Below are positions 27,923 to 37,169 of a DNA stretch of 64,000 bases, one piece after another. Each line of letters opens with the position of its first letter. Within the stretch, counting starts at the first letter, position 1. Both the position numbers and the translations under genes were made by a program. The notes beneath the pieces were generated by a model. That model worked only from the letters and a program-made list of their open reading frames with translations. It was not told the DNA's origin and made no database searches. This DNA comes from Caldilineaceae bacterium (GTDB lineage Bacteria; Chloroflexota; Anaerolineae; Caldilineales; Caldilineaceae), in NCBI GenBank assembly GCA_022824025.1, contig JAJEBF010000013.1:1-64000 (forward strand), in the 5' to 3' direction.

Positions 27923-29216
27923 TGCTCGCTCCGCTTACAGAACTTGCGGGCGACGGCGTGGGCGTGTCGATGCCGTCGCTGTCGGTGCCGTCGCTGCTGG
28001 TGCCGTCGTAGTCGGTGTAAGGTGTATGAAACCCATCGTTGTCGGTGGTAAACGGCGTTGAGATGCCATCATTGTCGGTCGCGGGCGTGTCGTATCCGTC
28101 ATAGTCAGTGACCGGGGGTAGGAGCTGTTGGAGGCTTGCGCCGGGGGTCGCTGTTGGCGTAGGGGTGACCACTGTAGTGGCTGTAGGGGTAAGGGTTGGC
28201 GTTGCGGTCACGACATCCGATCTCTGGCCGTTTCCTGGCAGAGATCGGGGGGACGCGCTCCCGGTTGAGGTCGAGGTTGGGGTCGGTGTGGTGGTGGAAG
28301 TGGACGTGGGCGTTGCGGTCGATTGGGACGACGCTGCTCCCACTGTTGCATTGACGTATTCGGACCAGGGTCCCGAATTGCCTGACGCATCCACGGCGCG
28401 GACAACGTAATAGAAGGTTATGCCAGTAGACAGACCCGCGTGTTTGTAGCTTGTTTGCGTCAGGCGATTGCCACCAATCTCTTGCCACTCATTCACTTCG
28501 TCCCAGGCCCAGAGCTCGTAGCGAGCCGCGCCTGCTATGCTGTTCCAGCTGAGATCCACGTAGCTTTCGCCCGAAACCGCCGTAAGCGCCGGGGCGGCCG
28601 TTACCGAACCGGGACTTTCCGCTGACGCGGATACATAGGACGACCACGCGCTCTTCTCCGCGTGCCCTGCCACCCCGCGAATCGTGTAATAGTAAGTCGT
28701 TGCGGGTACGACTCCGGTGTCAGTGTACGTCGTGGCATTCAGATTTTCGCCGCCCAGTTCCCGCCAGCCGTTGGTCTCTTCCCATGCCCACAGGTCATAG
28801 GAATTGGAGGCCGCGGTTGCATTCCAGGACAGATGGACTGCGGCGCCTCTCGCTTCCGCACGAAGAGTAGGAACCCCAGGGGCGTCGACACCATCATAGT
28901 CTGTATAAGGCGTGTTTACCCCGTCATCGTCGGTCGACAGAGGCGTATCAACGCCATCGTTGTCAGTCGCAGGTGTGTCGATACCATCGTAGTCAGTTTG
29001 GGGCGTGTCGAAACCGTCGTCATCTGTAGGGGGTGAATCCCCGTCATCGTTGTCGTCGCCGCTTTCCTCTTCGATTGAATCGGGAGCCGCCCGTGAGAGC
29101 AGCGCAACCGGTTCAGTTTTTCTGTCGTAGTTGCTCGCCAGTACTGTGCCCAGACCGCGACAGGTCAAGGCGCCCGCGATGAGGAGGGTTCCGACAAAGC
29201 GAAGTAACTTGCGCAT
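27909..29216 (-). CDS. Secreted fibronectin type III protein with Asp-rich repeats
   Basis: A 435-residue exported protein. A signal peptide (residues 1-28) is followed by an acidic region with about five units of the type xDTPxTDxDG (residues 54-113). Two FN3-like domains follow (about 115-200 and 205-295), each with a WAWEE/WAWDE strand and a YYYTIR/FYYVVR strand. After a Thr/Pro-rich linker comes a second cluster of about five repeats (369-419). The DxDxDG pattern resembles calcium-binding loops. There is no sortase motif or C-terminal anchor. It is probably a surface or adhesion protein; the ligand is unknown. It overlaps the kinase gene by 14 bp. Confidence 0.8.
   Translation of the reverse strand: MRKLLRFVGTLLIAGALTCRGLGTVLASNYDRKTEPVALLSRAAPDSIEEESGDDNDDGDSPPTDDDGFDTPQTDYDGIDTPATDNDGVDTPLSTDDDGVNTPYTDYDGVDAPGVPTLRAEARGAAVHLSWNATAASNSYDLWAWEETNGWRELGGENLNATTYTDTGVVPATTYYYTIRGVAGHAEKSAWSSYVSASAESPGSVTAAPALTAVSGESYVDLSWNSIAGAARYELWAWDEVNEWQEIGGNRLTQTSYKHAGLSTGITFYYVVRAVDASGNSGPWSEYVNATVGAASSQSTATPTSTSTTTPTPTSTSTGSASPRSLPGNGQRSDVVTATPTLTPTATTVVTPTPTATPGASLQQLLPPVTDYDGYDTPATDNDGISTPFTTDNDGFHTPYTDYDGTSSDGTDSDGIDTPTPSPASSVSGASSVSS
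27960..28112 (-). repeat. C-terminal Asp-rich repeat cluster of the FN3 protein
   Basis: Encodes residues 369-419, five imperfect units of 10-11 residues built on TPxTDxDG. The order DTPATDNDG, then TPFTTDNDG, then TPYTDYDG reproduces the order seen in the N-terminal cluster, so one cluster probably arose from the other. Confidence 0.7.
28878..29057 (-). repeat. N-terminal Asp-rich repeat cluster of the FN3 protein
   Basis: Encodes residues 54-113 with about five units of TPxTDxDG, among them DTPATDNDG, DTPLSTDDDG and NTPYTDYDG in series. The codon choice varies between units, so the repeat is older than a recent DNA slippage. Confidence 0.7.
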
Positions 29217-29547
29217 GATTGGCCTCCAGGCTCAGGAAAGGCGTCAGTTCGTCATTCCTGATATGAAACAGCCACGTCTTAGGGTGACGCACGGGCGGCT
29301 GAAAACTGCTTCCGCGGCGCAGGCTGCTACGAAGTATGACCCTGTTATCGTTCGTCCGGATTGGCCCCGGCGCTTGAGAGGAGACATCGAGAGGTGACTG
29401 TTTTCCTCCGTACGCCTGGAAGTCCAATTGCGACAGTTTGACTTTCTTGCGTTACGTGTCTCTGTTGAATCCTCAGATTCTCGGCGTATCCGGACGGCCA
29501 AATCGGTCAGGAAAATCGCGTTCTCACCTGGATCTTACATTCAACTC

Positions 29548-29578
29548 GTTCAGAAAATGTGAAGGAGGTGTTTTGAAG
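29548..29578. repeat. Copy 1 of a motif shared with the response-regulator upstream region
   Basis: GTTCAGAAAATGTGAAGGAG with a trailing TTGAAG closely matches 31756-31783. It sits between the kinase stop and the FN3-protein gene, about 330 bp upstream of that gene on the minus strand. On the minus strand it reads CTTCACATTTTCTGAA, two related half sites 11 bp apart. The rest of 29217-29547 shows no gene. Confidence 0.4.
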
Positions 29579-29583
29579 TTGTT

Positions 29584-30942
29584 TCAATTGGAGGACTTGG
29601 GCAGGAGAATGGTAAAACTTGTGCCCTTTCCAGGGGTAGAATCGGCAGAAATAACACCATCGTGGGCTTCGACGATCGCCTTGGCAATTGCAAGTCCGAG
29701 CCCGGACTGTGCCTGCCCATTGCGATGCCGGGATCTGTCCACCTTGTAGAAGCGGTCGAAGATGAAACTGATTTCTTGCGGTTGGATACCGGTTCCTGTA
29801 TCAGAGACGCGCAAAGCCACTGAACCGTCAATGCTGGCCCCCTCAAGCAGGATCTCGCCTTCTGAAGTGAATTGCAGGGCGTTGGTAACCAGGTTGTCCA
29901 GAACCTGCGTCATGCGTTCGACATCGACGGATACCGAAGGAAGCGTGTCTGGGGCTTCAACGCGCAGCGATATGCTCTTCTGGCGAGCGGCAACAACGTG
30001 CGCCAGTCCCGCCCTTTCCAGCAGGGCCTTTGGATCTATGATTCTGCGATCAAGACTCAGTTCACCGGCATCCGCCAGAGAGAGCGTTCGAAGATCCTCC
30101 ACCAGATGTTGAATGTGGACGACCTCCTGGTGAAGCAGTTCGTAAAGCTCTTTGCCGTTTTCTATTGAGCCATCGCTGAGTCCTTCAGTGTAGCCGCGCA
30201 AAATGGTAAGAGGGGTCCGCAGGTCGTGGGCAATGTCTGCGGTCATCTGGCGTCGCAGATGGCTGGCCTGTGCCAAGTCTCTACTCATTTTGTTGAAAGC
30301 CGTCGCCAGCTTGCCGATCTCGTCCCTGGCATTTGCTTCGACCTGCTGGCCAAGTTGACCGGCCGCCATCTCCTCTGTGGCGGTCGTGAGTTCACGCAGC
30401 GGCCGCGTCAGGGCTCGAGACAATAGAATTCCCAGCACAAGCGCCAGCAACGCGGCAATTGCCGCAGACAGCGCCGTCGCCTGGCTCACACTGTACAGAA
30501 AGAAGCTTTCCGGCGAGAATCCGGGCAGTCCCTCTTCGGGGATGATCCGATCGCGGAAATAGGCAGTCCCCACCAGTTCGTTGTCATGAATTACGGAGAT
30601 ACCGCCTCCCAACCCCGCCGAATCAACTTCCAGGCCAACCTGTTCAGGGCCGGGAGAGTAGATCATCCTCCCTTCGCTGTCAGCCAGCACGATCAACCTG
30701 CTCAGAAAGCTCAGGGAGGGTTCATTGGTCAACCACTGCCCGATACCTTCCCAGCTGTATTCGTTTTCCTCATAGAAGCCCAGGAGAAGGACTGCAACGA
30801 CGGAGTCGCCGCTCTGCTGCGAGACGAAGCGGTTGAATTCCAGACGCGTGCGTTGGCCGCTGATGAAGGCGACCAGGAGCGCGCCTGAAACGCCCACTGC
30901 GAGAAATGCCAGCGTAAGTTTCACGGCCAAAGACCGAATCAT
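29584..30942 (-). CDS. Sensor histidine kinase (BaeS-like)
   Basis: A 452-residue membrane kinase. Helix one (residues 8-28), an extracytoplasmic sensor region (30-150), and helix two (155-176) are followed by HAMP (about 177-230). HisKA has phospho-acceptor His239 in ADIAHDLRTPLTIL. HATPase_c has its N box in LDNLVTNALQFT and G boxes in VSDTGTGI and GLGLAIAKAIVEAH. It starts directly after the response regulator stop, so the two are an operon and a cognate pair. The ligand is unknown; relatives respond to envelope stress, which fits the nearby MacB-type exporter. Confidence 0.93.
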   Translation of the reverse strand: MIRSLAVKLTLAFLAVGVSGALLVAFISGQRTRLEFNRFVSQQSGDSVVAVLLLGFYEENEYSWEGIGQWLTNEPSLSFLSRLIVLADSEGRMIYSPGPEQVGLEVDSAGLGGGISVIHDNELVGTAYFRDRIIPEEGLPGFSPESFFLYSVSQATALSAAIAALLALVLGILLSRALTRPLRELTTATEEMAAGQLGQQVEANARDEIGKLATAFNKMSRDLAQASHLRRQMTADIAHDLRTPLTILRGYTEGLSDGSIENGKELYELLHQEVVHIQHLVEDLRTLSLADAGELSLDRRIIDPKALLERAGLAHVVAARQKSISLRVEAPDTLPSVSVDVERMTQVLDNLVTNALQFTSEGEILLEGASIDGSVALRVSDTGTGIQPQEISFIFDRFYKVDRSRHRNGQAQSGLGLAIAKAIVEAHDGVISADSTPGKGTSFTILLPKSSN

Positions 30943-31632
30943 CTATTGCCCCTCCGCGACGAATCTGTAGCCCATGCCGTAAACGGTTTGGATGTAACGA
31001 GGTTTGCTTGGTTCCGGTTCGATCTTGGTTCGGAGGTTTCTAATGTGAACGTCGATGGTGCGTTCGTAACCCTCGTATGCATCACCGCTGACAGTCTCCA
31101 ACAGATCGAGGCGGGAGAAGGCCCGCCCTGGCGACAGCATGAAGGTTTCCAACAGGTCGAATTCAGAGGGCGTTAGGGAGACCGATACTCCGTTTACGGT
31201 TGCCACGCGGCCGGCACGGTCCAGAGAAATCGCCCCGGAGCGGAGAATTTCCGGCTGCCGGCTCTGCTGGCCTGCTCTTCGGAGAACGGCGCGGACTCGC
31301 GCAACCAACTCCTGAACGCCGAAAGGCTTCGTTACATAATCGTCGGCCCCCAATTCGAGGCCCACAACTTTATCGCTTTCCTCAACTCTGGCGGTGAGGA
31401 CGATGATCGGCGCGTCCGATTCCCTGGTGAAGTGCCGGATGAAATCCAAGCCGCCCATTTCCGGCATCATCAGGTCGAGGAGCACCAGGTCCGGCTTTTC
31501 AAAGCGCGCTGTAAACAGTGCGTCGCGCCCGTTGGCCGCTTGCAATACCCTGTATCCCTCGCGCTCCAGATAGAGTCGAACCATTTGGCGCAGTTTAGTG
31601 TCATCATCGACAACGAGGATGGTTTGCGCCAC
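30943..31632 (-). CDS. OmpR/PhoB-family response regulator
   Basis: A 229-residue regulator. The receiver domain has the acidic pair at residues 9-11, phospho-acceptor Asp53 in LVLLDLMMPEMGG and a Lys in YVTKPFG. The C-terminal winged helix shows the recognition region RTIDVHIRNLRTKIE and the ending YGMGYRFV. It is the partner of the histidine kinase just downstream. Likely targets are its own promoter and the exporter operon, judging by the direct repeats upstream of each; this is inference. Confidence 0.94.
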   Translation of the reverse strand: MAQTILVVDDDTKLRQMVRLYLEREGYRVLQAANGRDALFTARFEKPDLVLLDLMMPEMGGLDFIRHFTRESDAPIIVLTARVEESDKVVGLELGADDYVTKPFGVQELVARVRAVLRRAGQQSRQPEILRSGAISLDRAGRVATVNGVSVSLTPSEFDLLETFMLSPGRAFSRLDLLETVSGDAYEGYERTIDVHIRNLRTKIEPEPSKPRYIQTVYGMGYRFVAEGQ

Positions 31633-31755
31633 GAGAAGCGCCCTCCCTTGGCCACAGAGTGTTCAGTTAGGTTTGATCTTGTGGTCGCGCCGAGGCGGCA
31701 ATTGCGGCCATGCAAAATAGCTACTCGGCTTCTGTCCAAAGTATCGCGTGTTAAT

Positions 31756-31783
31756 GTTCAGAAAGTATGAAGGAGAATTGAAG
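31756..31783. repeat. Copy 2 of the shared motif, upstream of the response regulator
   Basis: GTTCAGAAAGTATGAAGGAG followed by AATTGAAG, about 125 bp upstream of the two-component operon. On the minus strand it gives CTTCA-N6-CTTCA-N6-CTGAA, three related cores each 11 bp apart, as expected for an OmpR-type autoregulatory site. A TTAACAC stretch like that near 26267 lies next to it. Confidence 0.45.
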
Positions 31784-32033
31784 ATCCAACAAGGCCGCGG
31801 AAATACACAGGCATTCAAGTTGACCGAGTGCGTGTTAGGACTCAGCCTGACACTGTGCGCTGCGCTTATCCTGCAAAGTCCTCCTGATCTTGGGCGGTAG
31901 ACGCCCTCGTATGTGGGCGGAAATCCGCTGTGGTACAATGCTGGCAGGCCAAGGAACGATTCACTGTTTCACTCAGCTCGCAATTCTGAGATTCTCCAGT
32001 GCTACCTACACTGAATCTGAAAGGACGTGTGAG

Positions 32034-32498
32034 ATGTCACAGGCAGCAATCGGGATTCACCGGCAAATTCGATCTTCGATATTGACCGCAGTGGAAGGAC
32101 TTTCCGCTCAGCAGTTACACGCAGTTCCGCCCCGTTACGACAACAACATCGCTTGGAACCTGGGCCACATTTTGATGGTTCAGCAATGGATAATTTACGA
32201 TTCCAGCGGACTGCCACTGTCGATACCCGAAGATATGATCCCGATGTATCTGCCGGGCAGTTCGCCTGCGGACTGGGAAACGGAGCCGGATGCCGAGGCC
32301 CTGGTGGCTATGTTGATGCCGCAACAGGAGCAACTGGAGGCGGATTACGCTGCGGGACGTTTCAGCGAAGGCGAGTTCAAAGGGCTAACCAGGCCGGGCC
32401 TGACCCTTGACGACCTTGACGGGCTCCTGAATTTCAACATTTATCACGAGTCTCAGCACTACGGCTTCATCCTCGCGTTGATCAACCTGGTAGGCTGA
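32034..32498 (+). CDS. DinB-like four-helix protein
   Basis: A 154-residue DinB_2-type protein. Helix one ([20 protein letters not shown]), [15 protein letters not shown] with its conserved His, and the C-terminal [13 protein letters not shown] with HxxxH supply the three-His metal site of the DinB/YfiT fold. Many members are thiol-dependent transferases or detoxification enzymes with bacillithiol or mycothiol; the substrate is unknown here. The ATG at 32034 follows GAAAGGA. The thiolase begins five bases after the stop, so the genes are likely cotranscribed. Confidence 0.8.
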   Translation: MSQAAIGIHRQIRSSILTAVEGLSAQQLHAVPPRYDNNIAWNLGHILMVQQWIIYDSSGLPLSIPEDMIPMYLPGSSPADWETEPDAEALVAMLMPQQEQLEADYAAGRFSEGEFKGLTRPGLTLDDLDGLLNFNIYHESQHYGFILALINLVG

Positions 32499-32503
32499 TT
32501 GCA

Positions 32504-33778
32504 ATGAACGAGGTTGTCATCGTAAGCGCGGCGCGTACGCCGATAGGCAGGATTCGCGGCGCGCTGGCCGCTGTGCGGCCGGACGACCTGGCGGCCACGG
32601 TCGTCCGCGAGGCGGTGGCGCGGGCGGGGGTGGAGCCCGCCGAGATCGAGGAGGTCTACCTTGGTTGCGCCAATCAGGCCGGCGAGGACAATCGCAACAT
32701 TGCGCGCATGGCGGCCTTGCTGGCCGGGCTGCCGCAGGAGGTCGCGGGCGTAACGGTGAACCGGCTATGCGCCAGCGGGTTGACCGCGGTGAACCAGGCT
32801 GCGCGCGCGATCGCGTGCGGCGAGGGTGATGTCTTTGTCGCCGGCGGGGTCGAGAGCATGACGCGCGCGCCGTATTCTCTGCCGAAGAACCCGACCGGAT
32901 TCGGCCCGTCAGGCAACATAACGGGTTACGACACCACGCTCGGTTGGCGATATCCCAACCCGGCGATGGAGGCGCTTTTTCCGCTGGAAGCGATGGGGGA
33001 GACGGCAGAGAACATTTACGATTTGAGCTGCGCGTCCGAGATTGCCGGGGGGGAGATAAGCCGCGAGGAGCAGGACCGGTTCGCGTTGCAGAGCCAGAAC
33101 CGGGCTGTTCATGCCATGAACGAGGGCCGTTTCGAGCGGGAGATCGCGCCGGTGGCGATTCCCCAGAGGCGGGGAGATTTCGTTCGATTCGATACCGACG
33201 AACACCCGCGTTACACGAGGACGGAGGAGGGTTTTCGGCTCGCGACCAGCATGGAGGCCCTGGGCGGCCTTCGGCCCGCCTTCCGTAAGGGAGGGACTGT
33301 CACAGCCGGCAACGCCAGCGGCCTCAACGACGGCGCGAGCGCCCTCGTGCTGATGTCGCGAGAGAGAGCCGCGGATCTGGGAATTCCGCCGCTGGCCCGC
33401 TGGGTAGCCTCCGCCGCGGCCGGCGTGGACCCGCGCGTCATGGGACTGGGTCCTGTGGCCGCGTCGCAGAAGGCGCTGGATCGGGCCGGGATCCGGATCG
33501 ATGAGATCGATCTAGCGGAAGTCAACGAAGCGTTCGCCGTCCAGACGCTGGCCGTCGTGAGGGAGCTCGGCCTGGCCGAAGAGATTACCAATGTGAACGG
33601 CGGGGCGATCGCTCTCGGCCACCCCCTGGGCTGCTCCGGCGCCCGCATCCTGACGACGCTTCTTCACGAGATGCAGAGGCGGGCAGCAGCTGGGGAGTCG
33701 TGCCGCTATGGCCTGGCAACGCTTTGCGTGGGCGTGGGCCAGGGCGAGTCGACAGTCGTGGAGAGAGTGGACAGGTGA
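32504..33778 (+). CDS. Thiolase (acetyl-CoA C-acyltransferase, possibly 3-oxoadipyl-CoA thiolase)
   Basis: A 424-residue thiolase. The acyl-carrying Cys89 lies in [14 protein letters not shown]. The C-terminal motifs [18 protein letters not shown] and [12 protein letters not shown] supply the catalytic His and second Cys. Thiolases cleave 3-oxoacyl-CoA or condense acetyl-CoA. Its overlap with the fused CoA transferase points to a 3-oxoacid pathway: either acetoacetate use or the last step of the beta-ketoadipate route. The dioxygenase gene 2 kb downstream favours the second. Substrate specificity cannot be read from sequence. Confidence 0.92.
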   Translation: MNEVVIVSAARTPIGRIRGALAAVRPDDLAATVVREAVARAGVEPAEIEEVYLGCANQAGEDNRNIARMAALLAGLPQEVAGVTVNRLCASGLTAVNQAARAIACGEGDVFVAGGVESMTRAPYSLPKNPTGFGPSGNITGYDTTLGWRYPNPAMEALFPLEAMGETAENIYDLSCASEIAGGEISREEQDRFALQSQNRAVHAMNEGRFEREIAPVAIPQRRGDFVRFDTDEHPRYTRTEEGFRLATSMEALGGLRPAFRKGGTVTAGNASGLNDGASALVLMSRERAADLGIPPLARWVASAAAGVDPRVMGLGPVAASQKALDRAGIRIDEIDLAEVNEAFAVQTLAVVRELGLAEEITNVNGGAIALGHPLGCSGARILTTLLHEMQRRAAAGESCRYGLATLCVGVGQGESTVVERVDR

Positions 33779-35124
33779 AGCAGTTACCGCAGATCACGCC
33801 GAAGGAAGCGGCCGCCTTAGTCAAGACCGGTGACACGGTTCTGGTTGGCGGCTTCGGCATGACAGGCAATCCCACCCAGGTACTGCATGCCCTGGCGGAG
33901 AGCGACGTGCGCGAGTTGACCTATATCGCCAACAATGTTGGCGAGCCGGGCCTAGGCGGGGGGAGGCTGCTGCGCAACGGGCAGATCAGGAAGGCGATCG
34001 GCTCTTTTTTCACCAGCAACCCGGAAGCGGTGGCTGCGGCGCAGTCGGGGGCGATCGAGTTTGAGCTGATGCCGCAGGGAACGATGGCGGAAGCGATACG
34101 GGCGGGCGGCGCGGGACTGGGCGGCTTCTATACGCCGACGGCCGCGGGCACCGTGCTGGCCGAAGGGCGCGAGACCAAAGACATTGACGGGCGAACCTAC
34201 GTTTTCCAACCTGCCATTCGCGGCAATGTGGCGCTGATCCGCGCCTGGCGCGGGGACACGGCGGGAAACCTCGCTTACCGGATGACTGAGCAGAACTTTA
34301 ACCGGGCGATGGCGACGGCCGCCGATCTCGTCATTGCCGAGGTTGAGGAGTGCCTGCCGGCAGGCGAATTGGGCCCGGAGAACATCCACACACCCGGCTG
34401 CTACGTGGATTACCTGGCGCCGGCGCGGACGACGGCGGCTGACTTGGGGTCTTCGGCGTCGATTGCCGGCAGCGGCAAAAGAGCCGGGGACATGCGCATG
34501 AACCTCGCGCGGCGGGCGCTGGCCGAGCTGAAGCCGGGAGACATCGTCAACTTGGGCGTCGGCATTCCGACGTTGGTGGCGGACCTGATCACACCGGCGC
34601 ACGGCATCATCCTGCATACGGAAAACGGTATGTTGGGCGTTGGCCCCGCCCCGGAGAGAGGCGGCGCGCTGGAGTACCCGATCAATGCCAGTAAAATACC
34701 CGTGACCGCGCTGCCCGGCAGCAGTTACTTCGACAGCGCGGACTCCTTTGCCATGATTCGCGGGGGGCATGTAGATGTAGCGATCATGGGCGGCCTGCAG
34801 GTTGACGAGAGTGCCAACCTGGCCAACTGGGCGGCGCCGGGAAGGCCCTTGCTGGGGGTCGGCGGGGCGATGGACCTGGCGTCCGGGGCCAAGCGCCTGA
34901 TCGTAACGATGACCTACTCCACCCGCGACGGCCGCTCCAAGCTCGTTCCAGCCTGTACGCTGCCGCTGACCGCGATCGGCTCAGTTGACGTGGTCGTCAC
35001 GGAGCTGGCAGTATTTCGCTTCCGCGATGGCCGGTTGACGCTGACCGAGCTGATGGAAGGGGTGACTCTGGAGGAGGCGCAGGCGAGAACGGATGCGAAG
35101 TTTGAGGTCGCGTTGACAGATTGA
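33775..35124 (+). CDS. Fused 3-oxoacid CoA transferase (alpha and beta subunits in one chain)
   Basis: A 449-residue CoA transferase. The alpha half (about 1-215) begins with [20 protein letters not shown] and GGFGMTGNP. The beta half (about 235-449) has [16 protein letters not shown] and the catalytic Glu in [11 protein letters not shown]. In most bacteria these are two genes (ScoAB, PcaIJ or AtoDA); here they are fused as in eukaryotic SCOT. The GTG start at 33775 overlaps the thiolase stop in GTGA, so translation is coupled. It transfers CoA to acetoacetate or 3-oxoadipate. Confidence 0.92.
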   Translation: MKQLPQITPKEAAALVKTGDTVLVGGFGMTGNPTQVLHALAESDVRELTYIANNVGEPGLGGGRLLRNGQIRKAIGSFFTSNPEAVAAAQSGAIEFELMPQGTMAEAIRAGGAGLGGFYTPTAAGTVLAEGRETKDIDGRTYVFQPAIRGNVALIRAWRGDTAGNLAYRMTEQNFNRAMATAADLVIAEVEECLPAGELGPENIHTPGCYVDYLAPARTTAADLGSSASIAGSGKRAGDMRMNLARRALAELKPGDIVNLGVGIPTLVADLITPAHGIILHTENGMLGVGPAPERGGALEYPINASKIPVTALPGSSYFDSADSFAMIRGGHVDVAIMGGLQVDESANLANWAAPGRPLLGVGGAMDLASGAKRLIVTMTYSTRDGRSKLVPACTLPLTAIGSVDVVVTELAVFRFRDGRLTLTELMEGVTLEEAQARTDAKFEVALTD

Positions 35125-35504
35125 TTTACGCGGCCCCGTCCTGGTTTGGGCTGCGCCCCGGTTCGCGCCGCGGGACACTGAACATTGGGGCGGAATTCCG
35201 GTTGCGCAGCCTATGCGACTTCAATGCACTGGCATGGTTTTGCAGTTGAATGGGGGCAGGGCAGGGCAGTGCGGTGGCGACCTTCAGTTTTCGTCCGGCG
35301 CATTTCGCCGAATGCCGCTGCCAGCTTCCTTTGACAGCCCCAAGTTTGGACTGCAACCGTTGCTTGGCGCCCATAGAGGTCGGGAGACTGTGATTATAGG
35401 TTAAGAAACCTTCACTTGAGAGCCACAGGAAATACACACTCCTTTGATACTCTTTAATGTAGTGTGTGTTCAGATGCAAGTAAAAGAGTTTCAAGGAGAG
35501 TTCA

Positions 35505-36428
35505 ATGGTAAACACAGAGAATGCTTCCGGCAGGCAGACCAGTCGACACTCCACGTTTAGGGCCCTTGGCCGGTTGAAACGGGCAGAAAGCAGGTTTTGC
35601 TTGGCTGCTTTGCTTCTGCTTGCCTTGTTGGTCAGTGGCTGTGGGGGCATAGCGCCGCCTTCTGCAGATGAGCAGACGGGGCCGTCGTCGGGCGGGGGCG
35701 TGACAGAGCCTTCGGGGCAAAATGCAGGAAACGCTTCAGGGGAAGGCGAAACTCGGTCAGGTGAAGAGGGTGGTGAGGGCGCGGTGACGACGCCTGACAT
35801 GCCCCAGACAGAGGGGGATGGCGCGGAGGTGGGAGAGGCGAATGAGGAGGACTTCCCGATTGAAGTCACCTACTTCACGCCTGCCCAGACTGAAGGACCT
35901 TACTATCCCGTCAGTAAACCGGAGGACCGGGACAGCGACCTGTACTTGCTGGAAGGCGCAGAAGCAAGGCCGGCGGGAACCATCCTGGCGTTTGACGGCA
36001 GCTTGATTGATAGCGGGGGGATGCCTGTTCCAGGCGCGGACATCGAAATCTGGCAGACCGACAACAACGGCGCTTATCTCCATCCCGCAGATTCTGCCAG
36101 TTCTCGACGGGACGTGAACTTCCAGTCCTATGGAGAGTCGATCACAGATGAGAAGGGTCGCTACAGTTTCCGCACAATACTGCCGGCGGCATACGAGCGG
36201 CGGCCGCGGCATATTCATGTAAAGGTGAAGTTAGGCGGGGAGGAGTTGCTGACAACGCAGTTCTACTTTAGTAACGACGCGGAGTCGGCCAGAGACCGCA
36301 TTTTCGCGGGAGCGGGGGAGGAAGTTGAGGCGCTGATCATGGAGGTGCGGGAAGGCGTTGACTTTGAAGGAAACCAGGCGCTGATAGGCAGGCGCGACAT
36401 AGTGCTTCGCAGCGCGATCTCAGATTAA
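35505..36428 (+). CDS. Lipid-anchored intradiol ring-cleavage dioxygenase
   Basis: A 307-residue exported protein. A lipoprotein signal with LLVSGC (Cys46) is followed by a low-complexity Gly/Ser/Glu linker to about residue 118. The dioxygenase beta-sandwich then carries TEGPYYP, EIWQTDNNGAYLHP and RPRHIHVKV. The non-haem iron ligands of protocatechuate/catechol dioxygenases are all present: Tyr191, Tyr230, His236 and His238. Such enzymes open catechol rings between the hydroxyls. AAGGAGAG precedes the ATG. The flanking thiolase and CoA transferase could process the product. The upstream 380 bp holds a 7-bp inverted repeat (ACACACT/AGTGTGT) but no gene. Confidence 0.85.
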   Translation: MVNTENASGRQTSRHSTFRALGRLKRAESRFCLAALLLLALLVSGCGGIAPPSADEQTGPSSGGGVTEPSGQNAGNASGEGETRSGEEGGEGAVTTPDMPQTEGDGAEVGEANEEDFPIEVTYFTPAQTEGPYYPVSKPEDRDSDLYLLEGAEARPAGTILAFDGSLIDSGGMPVPGADIEIWQTDNNGAYLHPADSASSRRDVNFQSYGESITDEKGRYSFRTILPAAYERRPRHIHVKVKLGGEELLTTQFYFSNDAESARDRIFAGAGEEVEALIMEVREGVDFEGNQALIGRRDIVLRSAISD

Positions 36429-36669
36429 CCGAATGATCTGCGACTGGGCCATATCGGGGACTCAGCCGTGGATTGATGGGTGAAGGCGAGGCAAGTGGCC
36501 TGCGTATTCCCTTCGCTTTCGGCGGAACGGAAGTGGTCGGAACTGCAGTAGGCAATGGTCAGAAACTGCCGTGATTCGTGATGGGAAGGTCTTCTGGCGG
36601 GACATTGAATCTTGGCGAAAAATCGCGGCTAAGCAGTTGCCTGTATGCTGAACTGGAGAAGAATGCGAT

Positions 36670-37050
36670 ATGAAACTGGCGGACCTTGACAACCCGAAGT
36701 ACATCGCGCTGGAGACTTTCCGGAGAAACGGACAGGCCGTCAAGACGCCTGTGTGGACTGTGCGCCGTGACGACAGGCTGCTGGTATGGACGCAAGGGGA
36801 CAGCTGGAAGGTGAAACGCGCGCGCAACAACCCACGCGTGCGCGTCGCCGAGTGTGACATGCGCGGCAATGTCTTGGGACCGTGGGTAGAGGGGACTGTC
36901 GCCTCCATTTCCGATGATCCGGACACCAAGAAGATGATGGGGGGCCTGCTCAGGCGAAAGTACCACTGGATGGTGGCTTTCGTCTCCCTGGTTGCCATCG
37001 TGCGCAGGCAGAACAAGGGCCAGGTGGTCATGGAGATTGCAGACGCCTGA
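36670..37050 (+). CDS. PPOX-class (F420/flavin-dependent) small oxidoreductase
   Basis: A 126-residue split-barrel protein. The segments KYIALETFRRNGQAVKTPVW, LLVWTQGDSWKVKRARNNPR and VRVAECDMRGNVLGPW match the short PPOX-class F420-dependent family (Rv2061-like). The substrate is unknown. It precedes a sulfatase by 119 bp; the gap includes a small CCTGCC/GGCAGG hairpin at 37075-37089. Confidence 0.8.
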   Translation: MKLADLDNPKYIALETFRRNGQAVKTPVWTVRRDDRLLVWTQGDSWKVKRARNNPRVRVAECDMRGNVLGPWVEGTVASISDDPDTKKMMGGLLRRKYHWMVAFVSLVAIVRRQNKGQVVMEIADA

Positions 37051-37169
37051 CGCGTTTTCGGGTTGGACTGCCGGCCTGCCGCGGGCAGGTTGGGCGCTGC
37101 AGGACGTTCGAACTTGCGAAGGAACTCGCTTTTCTTGGCTGGAACTAGACGACAGGAGCTTGTAGACCT

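Noticed and set aside
37075-37089. CCTGCC/GGCAGG hairpin as a terminator before the sulfatase
   Set aside because: The stem is only six base pairs with a three-base loop and no T-run follows.
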